64,000 bases of DNA from Neurospora intermedia. Taxonomy: Eukaryota; Ascomycota; Sordariomycetes; Sordariales; Sordariaceae. Under the pieces are notes generated by a model. It searched no databases, was not told the origin of the DNA, and saw only the letters and a list, made by a program, of their open reading frames with translations. The position numbers were made by a program, and so were the translations under genes. Below, piece by piece: positions 10,840 to 22,688 of this stretch. Where the stretch lies: positions 620,001 to 684,000 of the forward strand of contig BTPP01000009.1 of NCBI GenBank assembly GCA_037102815.1, read 5' to 3'. Numbering within the stretch: position 1 is the stretch's first letter; each line of letters starts with the position of its first letter.

Positions 10840-12763
10840 CGACTCGGAGGGGTACCAAGTTTAGTACATGTAATTCTGCCACCCGTTACCGTACCATACA
10901 TACGATACACGACACCACATACCTTACATATCAAGAATCGGCCAAGAAGAGGAGTCTGGTTAAGCATGATTTTAAGCGTCAATGTCACCATCTTCATTGG
11001 CCATCCTGCCCGTACTAGCAAGTCAGGTACCCACGGATCCGAGCGTCCGATTGTCCCGATAGCGGCCTCTACACTGATTGTGACGGCATGACGGCATTTC
11101 TGTCGCTCTCATTCTTTCACTTCAACTCCAAGACAGCGCCGAGGAATCAGCCATCTGATGGCGGCAACACCAAGACGCACCATCGCGTTCATTGTTCCAC
11201 ACACCAATCTCACAGCAAACATCGGCCATCATCGCACCGCATCATGCTCTGACATGACAGCAGTCTGCCGAGGTCATACCGGTCACACGGAATTTACAAC
11301 GACATCAACTCCAAACCTTTGAAGAAATAATATCCACAGCAATGGCCACCACGGCTGACTCGGCACAACACTTGCACCTTTGAACCTGTCTAGATGAGTC
11401 TGCATGGTTCTTTCAACGAGTTGAGTGATGACCTCAGCTTCAGTGATTGGACCTATCCGTCACACTGGAACCCAATGGCTTCATTTCGTTGCCCTTGTGG
11501 GAGGGTGAAGCCCATGCGTGGCGCTGACTATATGCTTGCTACAATACCAACATGATCACCTCGCTCCCTGTCACGGAGCACACTAGCATCTGTGCTGCCC
11601 TGGGTCTGTACACCTCCCATCACTTGGGGTTTAGTGGTCAGGTCAGCTATTCCAGAAAGGATCACCTACTCGCAACGATATGCACAAGTGTAAAAGTGCA
11701 AGCATTTTTCTCACCTCGTGCAGACTTGCCACACAAAAGCGGCTCAGACATGAGACTAGCCAAGGCCTGGTCACAGTCGTCTGAATAAGGTTAACAAAGA
11801 CGCGATAATGCGGCGCACCACCCGGTTCATGCCCCCTTCTGTTCCCTCTGACTTGCAGGCTCGGACTCTGACTTGAAAAATGACCAATCGAAAGCGAGCC
11901 GTGGCGTCGCGCATTCGAACATGACACTTTCAGCTAGAACATCGCTTCACGCTTCACGCTCCGTGGTTGGGTGGGTGGCGTCCCATGTCATACGGCATGA
12001 TTGATGAATGGTCTTTCCTTCCCTCCCCCCCAATGATGGACACCTTTTGACCAGATCTCATCATCTTACTTTGTTGGGGTCAATGTGTCGTACGAAATAG
12101 GCGATGAGGCGGCTATCCTGTTTCGCACTACAACCGCATCAATCACTTTTTGCAGCCTTGTTTGAAGTCGCCGAGCTTATTCTGTCATATCAATGTTTGA
12201 TTGCCCGGCACTTGTTGGATGGTCACACGCGGGCAGTTGGATCTCCACAAACAAGCAGTAAGTCTGACTATCAGATGAACAGAGATACCGTTGATAAGCT
12301 CTCCTCTTTTCCAATCGAACTTCGGACACGCGAACAAGAAGACTCGCAATGTCCGACACATAACCACCTCGATACACAACACACAAATAGAATTATTTTT
12401 ATATGTCCATTCTCAGACACATCGGATGTCGCCTTTCGGACGTAACACATTCCATTTCATTTCAGTGTAAGGTTTGCTGCTAGTCGGACATTACACACCT
12501 TGCTTGCGATACATTGAAGGACCGACCTCCTCTCTCCATCTCCTGTCTCACAGTTGTACTTGGCCGTTGAACAAGTCTAGGTATGTAACAAGCACTTTTC
12601 TAACAAGCCGTCGGATGCCGACCTTGTGGACACTGCACCTTGTAGACAAGAAAGGGGAGGGGGGGGCATTGAAACGCATCACAATCTAGAACGGTCTGAC
12701 CAGACGATACACAGATTGACAGAAGTTGGGAAAAGCAAGTATGTAGACAGTAGCCGCTACCGC

Positions 12764-12812
12764 CACATCGCACATCGCACATCGCACATCGCACATCGCA
12801 CATCGCACATCG
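12764..12812. repeat. CACATCG heptanucleotide tandem repeat
   Basis: Seven perfect head-to-tail copies of the 7-mer CACATCG, followed by a degenerate eighth copy (CACAATC). Confidence 0.97.
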
Positions 12813-13142
12813 CACAATCTTGATGCTAGCGACAATGGGCGGCGGATGATTCAATAACGACTACACTACTGTAACTTTATATAAATGGAACGTAACTGTC
12901 CTATCATATCATGTCCCGAAAAAGAAAAGTATTAGCTGAGATAGAGCCACCGACCGACCGACCGACGATTAAGACCGAAATGTTGAGACGTTGGATGCCG
13001 TTGGACCACCGCGTTCGTTCGTTTCCACTTTTTTGGTGTGGAAATAGCTTCCAATTTTGTATTTTGATTTTTGTTGTTACACTACAGTAAGCCGAGGTAA
13101 CGGTATCGTCTACTATCAAAGATTCAAGGGTCATAGCCCCGT

Positions 13143-13145
13143 CCC

Positions 13146-13197
<52 letters not shown>
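13143..13197. repeat. C24-A31 homopolymer junction
   Basis: Twenty-four C run directly into thirty-one A on the + strand. No gene spans it. Confidence 0.97.
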
Positions 13198-13199
<2 letters not shown>

Positions 13200-13515
13200 G
13201 AGAAACATTATTCAAGGTGTCTGGAACCCCCCGAAAATGGATAGACAGGAGAACGAATGTGGAGTTTTTTCATCCCATCCCTTCTTTACCTTCCCTTCCC
13301 TTCCATCCCGTCCCATAGCCAGCCAGCCAGTCATTGTACCTCGGTTCGCTTGCCCTGCGTGCCCTGTGTTGCGCGGCGGCGGCATGCTAGACAGACAGGT
13401 AGGCAGGCAAGCAGGCAGGCAGGCAGGCGAAACGATTGCGATGCGCGCGCGCGCCAACACGCAACCGAACCTTATTTACACGTCCTGCCGTATAAGTAAG
13501 GTAAGGTAGCTTTAG

Positions 13516-13539
13516 CTTTGCTTTGCTTTGCTTTGCTTT
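13516..13539. repeat. CTTTG pentanucleotide repeat
   Basis: Four copies of CTTTG plus a partial fifth copy, shortly downstream of a GGCA repeat near 13400-13430. Confidence 0.9.
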
Positions 13540-13923
13540 ACATACATACCGCCGCGACCGCCGCCGCCGCTGGCCCAGGGCGTCCAATGGAGGTAGGTAG
13601 TGTACGGTAGCTAAATTTACGTGTATGTCGGGTATGTGTAAGGGACGTCGCGGTATATTACAGGTCTTCTGTTGTATACATTTCGGTACCTCTAGCTATC
13701 TAATGTTAAAATTGCCATTGCAAGCGAGCATCAAATGCAATACCTACATACTGTAAGTCGGTAATAATCATCCGGTCTCTAAAATATTCGAGAAGAGGAG
13801 AGACGAGCGAGCGAGATGAAGTGAACTTATTACACATAGTAGTGGTACGGCACGGTTGAGGGTACATAGGTAGGTAGGTGTCGCTCGTCCGCGGTATTTC
13901 CGAACATTAATTGATGGAATAAG

Positions 13924-14277
13924 ATGTTTGCTGTTAGCGTCGAACTTTGGACCTGCCTAGAGGTATCCAACCTACCGTTGCAATGGATTGTTATTGGTGC
14001 CGGTCCGCTGAGTGCTGAGCCAGAGATAAAGCTACAATGGTGGTCAGACGAGCCGAGAAAGATTGAGATTGGTTTTTTATTAGTTGTTGATGATAGCTTG
14101 TTCATGGCCAGGCACCTATCGACATACAGTACCGACATCGATCTGGCAACAGGAACTGTGCAGAAAGTTATGATAGTACCTTCCATAAGAAGTTCCCCGG
14201 CTTTGAAAAAGGCAAAGAGGTGCATCGATGAAGAGAAGAAAGAAAAGTGGAAGCTCCAAACTGCTTCTGTTACGTAA
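13924..14277 (+). CDS. Doubtful small hypothetical ORF, 117 codons
   Basis: An ATG-started ORF of 117 residues in the gene-poor region. It begins MFAVSVELWTCLEV and ends with a Lys/Glu-rich segment (KKAKRCIDEEKKEKWK). I recognise no family. Its composition is more protein-like than most ORFs around it, which is the only reason to list it. No intron, conserved motif or neighbouring partner supports it, and ORFs of this length arise by chance in a region this long. Ribosome profiling or conservation in sister species would decide. Confidence 0.12.
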   Translation: MFAVSVELWTCLEVSNLPLQWIVIGAGPLSAEPEIKLQWWSDEPRKIEIGFLLVVDDSLFMARHLSTYSTDIDLATGTVQKVMIVPSIRSSPALKKAKRCIDEEKKEKWKLQTASVT

Positions 14278-17200
14278 CGTAAGTAGCCTGCGGAATGTAA
14301 AATGCAGACTGCAGCTGTTATGTATGCTGCTACACTTCGTTTCCGAGGCGGCGAAGGAAGCGGCGTGCCGGGTCTGGTCCTGTTCCTGTTGTTCCTATTG
14401 TTCTAGTGTTGGGATGACGCAGCGGTGGGAGAGACGAGATCATGTTCGCTGTGGCGGTGGGTGAGAACCGTCATAGCTGTAAGCAAAGTAGGAGCGGCGT
14501 GGTGAACCACGGCCGAGATGGAGCTGGAGGTTTTCATCCGGAGGCGCTTAACGTCTCACGGTTTTCCCCTCCAGAGAACTGGAGAAGGACCTCATGCCAA
14601 TAAGGCGCTATAGTTCATAGTACAAGGAATAAGACTATATATATACACTTCGTTTCCTGTTCAGGAACATCAAGCACATGGCAGAATCCCGCCTGCCTAC
14701 CTGTATGCCAACTCTTGCATCGCTGGAGCTGTCAAACTTAACGGTAGGTACTTCTGCTTCGAATACTATTATATATACCGAATGATAAAACTTTTTTATT
14801 TTCCCCCTTACTCTCCCGACATCCATCCCTCGCTTTCTCAACTTGGACAGCTGAGCGTATGTAGTTAGTATAGAAGTCCTCCGGAGCTCAAACATAAAGG
14901 TTCCAAATGCATCGTATGGTAGTGTACAGTGGTACCTCTACGTAACAAAAAAAAAAAAAAAACCGACGGCGCCGGATCGGCAACGTTACAAATCCCCCCA
15001 TGCCGTGGTGGTCCCTAAGTAGTCGCAGGGTCGCCCCTGATTCCCGCCCTGCCCGTCCAGAATCGGGGATAGAAAGGCCTGGTTGACAATACGTACTGAG
15101 GAACAGAAAAAAACACTACCTTAGCGTGATGTGTAGGGTGTACTTGTACAAAATGTGCAAGTTCTGTAAAGACGCAACTCCTAATCCAAGTCCTTGAAAC
15201 AATAAAGTAGAAAGTCAAGTGCTGGAAGCCTAGCTGTAGCCTATCGTTCATACTCTGAAATAGGTAGGTAGATCGGGTGATCGGCACATGCTTAATACAG
15301 TACAATACAGAAATATATCAATACAACAGCCCGGTAATTTTCGCGCCCGCCCTACTGAATTGTACGGCACTGCACTGCACGCTTGAGCTTATTTCGACCT
15401 CCCGCTCGGGCAGTCTTGATATCTTTTAGGCGGCACTGCGCAAGGGCACTAGGTACCATACCTAGAACTGCAGTAAACTAAAACCTAGACAGCTCCCAAA
15501 AAGCATCTAGACCATGCTAATTCCAGGTAGGGTAGGTAGTGTATCTATCCTAGGTCCACTACGAAAAAGATATCGCCTATCTAAAACGTTACCTTTTATT
15601 CACCTCGGAATGTCATATACGTATCCCAGAAGATGCATTCCTTGCGAACGAAACCTTCTTTTTCTCGGTACTGATTCGGGATTGTGGACGGTCAACGCAT
15701 ACACTACTTTTTTTGTCCAAATCCACACAAACTCGGAAAAATCGGATCGTGGAAGCAGGAATGATGCCTGCTCTATGTATTGAATGTACTGTTAAGTACC
15801 TACTGAATACCGAGAACGTTCATCTTCACAGGAATGTCGATATCGGAGACTGAGCCTTATCATCCACATCCCAAATATCCAAGAGAGCCAAGCAGAAGCC
15901 AAGCAGAAGCCAAGCAGGAAGCCATTCAAACAATGACGAAGCCATGGCTTCTTACCATATCAGCCAAGAACGGCTGGCTCCTCACCACTATCATTGCATA
16001 CATTGTATTGTTATCTGCTGAGTGGCTTGGCCATACACACCAGAGCTCGCTCGTTTGACTCGTTGCCACAATAAGAATACTGCGTACGCAGTAAGTGCAG
16101 GCAGGCTTACGCGTAGGCTTTGGCTCTGGTCGTCTCAAGCGGCTTTGAACTGAACCCAAAAAACGATAGACCAACTACCCAATCAACCAACCTACCGTCC
16201 GTCCAGCTGGCCCAACGATCAAACATGAGCTACCCAACCAACCAACCAACCAACTAACCAAGCGTTAGAAGTATCGATGAATGAGCCTCAATAGAGTAAG
16301 TCCCACGAGTCATGAATAAACCCGAGTCCGAGCGGAGATTCGAAACCTTTCAAACCTAGATAACCAAACCCCCGCTTACTAAACGGCTTTTTGGAAGCCA
16401 GCTTCGTTAGGCTTATTCTCACTCCGCTCTCGTGGGAAGAAGCCTGCCTAGGTTCCGTTATTCGCCGACCCCGGATGAATGAACTGTGACTGCAGTGCAG
16501 TCAGCAAGGATGTGCGGTATAAACTTTATGTAAGGTAAAGAAAAACCTAATCGAAGACCCCGCTATAATCCATCGTCGGTCCATATCGGGCAACTGAATC
16601 CTGACTTGGAAGCTTTACACTAGCTCCCGCTATGTTACTATGGTACGCGGTGTAATGACGGACGATATGTACTGCAGAGAACTTTTCTAGTGTAATCAAT
16701 AATACGTGCACTCCCCTCCCTCTCTCTCGGGAATACAGTTGATGGCTGATCCTGAATAAGGTATTTTTGGTGACAAAATAGAAATGAGACAGGATGGAAA
16801 AAACGAAACATCATCGGACGCCAACGACATTAGCGTTTCTTGGGCTTACTTGGCGGGGACGATCACCAACGCTGCGCCGACACCCCGTCCGTTCACTCAC
16901 TCACTCACTACATACGTGTCGCTGAAGACTTCAGCGAGTCTTTCTTCAGGTTGACGATGTTCTGGGCTATGTAAGCAGAGAAAAAGCATCAGCAACGCTC
17001 TCAAGCAGTCATGAGAAGAATACCTATAGGTACCTAATGACGGGAGCCTGGAAATGTCCCCGTAAGAAAAGGAGATCAACCGGTGAGCCAAAGGGATTGA
17101 ACTGCTGGTGCGATTGGAAAGGAACTTCCCACCCATCAAAACCGCCGCCGATCGGCATCCCGTCCCATGCCCCATGCTAGGTTGTCAAAGTAAGGTTAAA

Positions 17201-18867
17201 TTCTTACCGCGCACATCCGAGTTCCCGCTTCCAGTCCCTCGCTCGCTGCCCAGGCGAGCCAGGTGGCCACCATGAACCCCCAGACCCAATAGTGTAAGGC
17301 ATTGAGTTGCCCGATTTGCTGTTCTCCTGATAATATCCGTGACGAGCTATGCCGCAAAGGGAAGGAGATCTCACCGTCCGCAGGAAGCTTAGCAATCAAC
17401 TAACTGCTCCTCCACTGCTAAAAATGGGTGTGCATTGAGATTGCAAATCGAATTTCATTAGGCCCGTCGAAAGAACAATCTTGACGGTCAGCTGCCTTCG
17501 AGAGTTCTTCACCGGCGTGAGGCCGCCTGTTGGCTAGTGCAGGTACTACGATAAACTATCAACGGTAGGTAGGATCGTCCGGGGATAAACTTAATCCCAA
17601 CCAACATACCTGCCGCGATTTCGACATTCATGAGTTTGTCATGGACCAGGGAGGTTTGACACATGGAAACAGAAACGAGACGGGACGTTGATGTGACGGT
17701 AACGGTAACAGCACCCGCGTCGTGTTGGTGAGACCATAAAGACACCCCGCCGAGAGGTGTTGTGTATCGGGCTGGGAGCCTGGAGCGTCTCGGCCGTTCT
17801 TGGCCGAAGTTTGGCCAGACTGGACCGTTGTTGCGCCGCCTTATGCTTACGGCGTCGACCGGGCTTGGCCGGGATCCTTCAATCTGGCGATCGGCGCATC
17901 TCCGTAGGAGGTTTCGGCTGGTCGTTTTGTTTCAACCCCGTACCTCTGTCCAAACAAATTTGTTGTCACTCGGAGTTTTGTGGCCTTGAGATCGGCAGGG
18001 ATGACTGTTACCGGCACTTGGCAAGCGCTCAATCTGTCAAGAGGTATCAGTTCATGACTAGCAAGACGTAACATCCGCGAACCACCGTTACCACCAATGC
18101 AACAAGGTAAATGACAGCGAAACCTTATATGTGCCGTGCGTATCCGACTCATCCGCTATGCTCACTTGTTCGCTTCACGTGTGTTGCGGTACCATTCAGA
18201 TAGAGTAAAGGGAAAACGATAATGGTAGCGAGCTGGGTCGGGGCCTATACACCACCTTCTTGGCTATCCAAAGATGATGACGATGTATCCGTAATGTGCT
18301 TGGTTGACCAGCTGACAAATGCAATCAAGGGACCAAGAAGCAACACTGTTGAACATCGTCTGACCATGGCAGCAGCCAAGCGATCCCAAGCAAGCCAAGT
18401 AATTAGGGCGACCGAATCAACCTGAGAAGACCATTAGAATTAGAGGGAGTAATCACACTCACTCACCACTGGTCACCACACCAACCATCACTGGTAGTGA
18501 TAAGCCCAAAGAACGCCACCAACAGGCTCAAGTCCTAAGTATCCGCCTCTTTATTTGGTATGCTCATGGCATCCTCGTGGCAATTCCATGGCAACCTCAT
18601 GGCAGCCTGCTGAGTACCTAGCTTGCCTGCTGGATCTCGCCCGGATAAGAAAGGTTCATCTACTTACTGACCTTCCCGCCCAGTCGCTGGCTCAAACTAG
18701 AACCATGTCATGACGTGCTAGGTCATACCTAGACCCTTCTATGTGTCGTCGGCGTGCTGGGCTCCTTTAGGGTAGCATTGGATGGGATTGGCGAGCAAAA
18801 AGAAGCCACAAGGCGCCTTCGCTGCCGGGTAGTGATTCCCGCTCGCTTGATCGGGGTAAATTTGGAA

Positions 18868-18898
<31 letters not shown>
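18868..18898. repeat. TGGC tetranucleotide repeat
   Basis: About eight units of TGGC in non-coding sequence. Confidence 0.9.
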
Positions 18899-20728
18899 TG
18901 AGAGCGGGCAACCTGTGTGTAGCATTGATGAAGGTAACAAGAAATGTTTGGTCTGCCACTTGCAGAAACATATATATTGAGGGTTAATATGCCTTGTGAT
19001 GTAGGTGTAGACAGAGCGAGGTATCTCTGAGAGTCATGCCATGTCGTGATGTAGCGGGCAAGGTGCGAGGTTGCGAGTACTTGCGTTCATGCCAGCAAGA
19101 AATTAGAGGGTTTGGCCAAGAAGGAGGACAATGACGGAGGAAGCTGGATGGTAACTGAAGTGAAAACTCTGAATGACATTGTTCCTTCCTTTGGCAAAAG
19201 TAAACCTGCACCAATTTCATCTCGGATATTGACGGCATTGAGCAAGGAAGGTACAGAGGGCATCTTGATGGACCCGAAATTGCGTGATCTGTCTGTCTGG
19301 ACCGTCAAGTCCCTTGGTTCCTTCCACTTGAAGGACCAACGTCGTCCATCAATCTCATCATCTGCTCAGACTTGGGAGCATTTAGGGAAGGTGCGAATGA
19401 ATTTCCTGCTTTCCGTTTCGATTGATGTCCAATGCCAGCGGCACGCGTGATTTCCCTGTCTTCTTGATCTGAAGGACGATCAGGTGGTGACAGGTCCCGC
19501 CAAGTGCATTCATGTGCTCTCAGCTCCCCTCGTCCGGCAGTCTTAAGGTGGATGATACCTTTTGGGTAGCGTTGGTAAAAGGGAATGGATGAGTGATGTT
19601 TCCCGATGTAGATCTGAGCTCAGGACCCAACAGGCCGTTTAGAGGCCAGGGAGACAGACGGGCCAGCGTCGGGCAACAAGAGATTTGATCATACGCAACA
19701 TCGATTGTCAAATGGACAAATTCCCATGTGCGGAGTCAATGTCGTCGCCGCCACTCGGCGTACAAACTTCAGCCATCGAAATTCATGTTGGGGATAAAAC
19801 GAAGACACGACGGCGTATTAGGAGTAGCAATTAGTCGCGGTATAGGAGTAGATTGGCAAGGGTCTTCCACGACAGAGTTCACGTTGTCTTCATGAAACGG
19901 TATTCAATGTTTCATCCATGGTGTAGTGATGGCGCGGTAGCTCGACTTGCCGTCAATGCCATCAAGATGATACATCACGGGATGTTGAAATCGAGCACCT
20001 GTTTGAGCGCAATGATGGCTTGGACATTGGCTGAACTGTATGTATGTATTTTTCGAATGACCTTCTGATGCCCCTTCCACCGTGTGTTTGTTTGTCCAGT
20101 CCTCGATACTGACAAAGCAGAGCGCATTCTCCTCACGCTGAGGTAGTGGCGCTAACAAACCGAAAAAAGGTGGAATTCATGTCAGAAGGAGGAACTTCAT
20201 TATTCCGCGCCAGTCACGCAAATGTAGAGGAGTTGGGATTTGGGTCCTGCTATGGAGCCGGCCAGATCGACGTTTGTCGCGGATATCGAAATGACTGTAT
20301 GGGTATAAAATGCGCCTAGCCGCGCTCAGATCTGAGGTTGGCCTCTCTGGGAAACATGATAAGGCCGTAAATCGCGCCCAAGGTATCACAAAGTTCTCAG
20401 GTGTGGTGCCAGATCAATCTGTCAACACCGACTTCTCTCTCACGCGAGTTATGGGGTGTCTTGACGCCGCCTCTGCCGCCCCCTCATGGATGAGAGAGAC
20501 AATCGGTGCGCGCCCTTCCTCGTGTGCATTTGCGATTTTATGGAGCGGTGTGGGCTAGATCCCGTCCAAAAAGAATCGCCCCATAGCTTCGTGTCACCAA
20601 GGTGTTATCCCCCGCATTCAAGCTAGGCAAGCCTTGACGAGCAGCGTGCCCTGGTGCAAGTCGTCGCACAAAGGCGCCACCGAAGCAAACACCGGGAACA
20701 TTGCCCTCTTTTGAAAGGCAAATCTTCC

Positions 20729-22688
20729 TTAACAATCACATCGGCCAAACCAGCGAGGGAAAGAAACCATGTCTCGAATTGTCTGGACGCCAGTCAAGTA
20801 GCAGAGGAGTCGATCAAAGCCGATGCCATAGCCGCCATGTGGAGCGCAGCCCCAACGGCGAAGGTCGACATACCAATCAAGAGGGCCAGTTTTCGCCCCG
20901 GCGGGCGCATTGCCATCCATAGAGCTGGTGAACTCTCCAGCAACGATGTTGTGACGCTTCATGGCCTCCAACAATGGCTCCAGACGGTGTTCACGCATGG
21001 ATCCGCCGGCAATCTCGCAGAGGTCGGGCACCAACAAGTCGAAACACTCAACCGTCGGACCCGGGGAGGAAATATCTGGGAGTGACTGGCCTTCACGCAT
21101 ATAGAAGGCCTTGATGTCGCGGGGATAGTCGGTGACGAAGACAGGCTTTCCGTCTCCAACGTGTTCGGCAATGAACTTTTCGTGCTCCGAATGCAGGCCT
21201 TCAGTCCAGACGGGCTTATGTTCAAACTCGTCGGCATGCTCTTGTAGAAACTCGATAGCATCCGTGTATGTTATACGCGGCCACTCATCCGCCATCATGC
21301 CCTCCCACCGAGCTCTCACCTCCTCAGGAGAAACGAGGTCGGAACCGACGCGACCCTCGCGGTTAAGAAACTCATGGACTGTAGGTGATTCGTACATGGT
21401 AATGCACATGTTACGGATCATGTCCTCTGCAAGGTCCATGACCTCGTCGAGGTCATTGACAAAGTTCATCTCGGCCTCGAGCATGTAAAATTCGCTGAGA
21501 TGACGGGCAGTATCGCTCTTTTCGGCGCGGAAAACGGGAGAAAGGGTCCAGACATTACCGACAGACTGAGCCAAGGCCTCGAGATGAAGCTGAGTAGACA
21601 CGGTGAGATACTTTTTGTTGCGAAAGAACATCTTGCTCTTGTTGTCCTCGTTGGAGGAAAGCTCGGTGACGTTGGACGCCGGAGCCACAGTGAACACTTC
21701 TCCGGCACCTTCGCAATCTGACGAAGTGAGGATGGGCGGGTGTGTTTGGGTGAAGTGGTTCTCTGCAAAAAACCGAGTCAAGGCCGCGACCGCCTCAGAG
21801 CGCATTTTCAGCAAGGCAGCATTGATGGGGGTCCTCGGCCGCAAGTGGGGGATTGTGCGGAGGTACTCTGGTGTCTGATATTTCTTTTGGATGGGAAACG
21901 TCTTGATGTGCGGTGGTGTGTCAGAGACATACAGAGCAGGGCGGCATGCTACTAGGCAAACTGACTGACCTTTGCATCGGATGGGCCCAGGATGTCGACC
22001 TGGGTGACTTGCATTTCGTGGGACTGCGACGCGCCAGGCGAGGGGACCCATTTGCCAGTGAGACGGACAGCAGCGCCGATGGCCAGGCTGCGGGAACGAG
22101 ACCGAGTCAGTATTTGATGCTGCACTTTTGGTATCCGAGACACGCATAACGAAGCTCGGAGATATTGCACGGGAGGTAGTGGAGGTAGTGATCGCACCCT
22201 TCGGCCTGGTTGGTATCAACGGGGACAACGGCCTGCAGAGGAGCCAGCGAGGACCCGTCGCCGAGAGAAACAAAGCGGTGGGTTTTCATGCCCCGGACGG
22301 ACCGGACGTAGCCTTGGACCACCACATTGTCCTCCTCCGATTCTGGCTCCCACCGGAGGCACTCGGCAATCGACATGTGCAATGGGGTGGTCCTCTTGAG
22401 TGGCTCCTCATATTGCTTGAGCCGTTCTTCAGCTTCTTTTGTCAATCGCTCGAGTTCCTTCAAATCGATATTTTGCAGTCGTCGTGGAGAGGAGCTGGAG
22501 ATGCTGCGGCGGGAGATGTGGCCCTGGTCGAGACTTTTGCAGAGTGAAGGTGGCGATTGGTGGTGAGCAAGAACAATACCGCGCACCCCTCTCATAGCCC
22601 GCACTGTTGATGAGCTTGAGTTGGTGAAAATCGAATTCCTCATCCTCATCCCCATCCTCGTCCTGATCATGGCGGCAGCGGACGACAT
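20729..22688 (-). CDS. slm5: Asparaginyl-tRNA synthetase, mitochondrial type
   Basis: Three exons: 22688-22144, 22087-21970 and 21901-20729, giving 611 residues. The introns are 56 and 68 bp and both carry a CTGAC branch site. The protein charges mitochondrial tRNA-Asn with asparagine. Residues 1-70 are Arg/Ser-rich with few acids, as expected for a mitochondrial targeting sequence. An OB-fold anticodon-binding domain follows (about 115-220). Then comes the class IIb catalytic core: LRTIPHLRPRT, motif 2 around residues 345-365 (FRAEKSDTARHLSEF) and motif 3 at the C-terminus (GYGIGFDRLLCYLTG, then FPRWFGRCDC). The second intron appears to use an AAG acceptor. This choice restores the conserved TFPIQKKYQ segment; a CAG acceptor further in would delete it. 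The start is the first ATG of the frame and I cannot exclude shorter alternatives (M7, M12). The 5' end faces the PARG-like gene across 2.9 kb. Confidence 0.93.

Larger units (their letters stand above)
5326..20728. other. 15.4-kb region without recognisable genes, upstream of the WOPR gene
   Basis: This long spacer lies between the 5' end of the WOPR gene and the 3' end of the AsnRS gene. None of its ORFs looks like a known family, and most are short, begin at non-ATG codons or are low-complexity. It contains many homopolymer and short tandem repeats, a perfect 34-bp inverted repeat at 8169-8372, and scattered TAGGTA words. Its left portion must hold the promoter and 5'UTR of the WOPR gene, because both flanking genes are on the minus strand. 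Small coding or non-coding RNA genes cannot be excluded. There is no strong AT-rich skew of the kind heavy RIP mutation would leave. Confidence 0.6.

Noticed and set aside
10437-11021. 194-codon minus-strand ORF in the WOPR upstream region
   Set aside because: Contains a Ser run from the GAC repeat and otherwise random composition; no family resemblance.
16321-16360. GATTCGAAAC word that could mark a tRNA T arm
   Set aside because: No matching D, anticodon or acceptor stems can be drawn around it.
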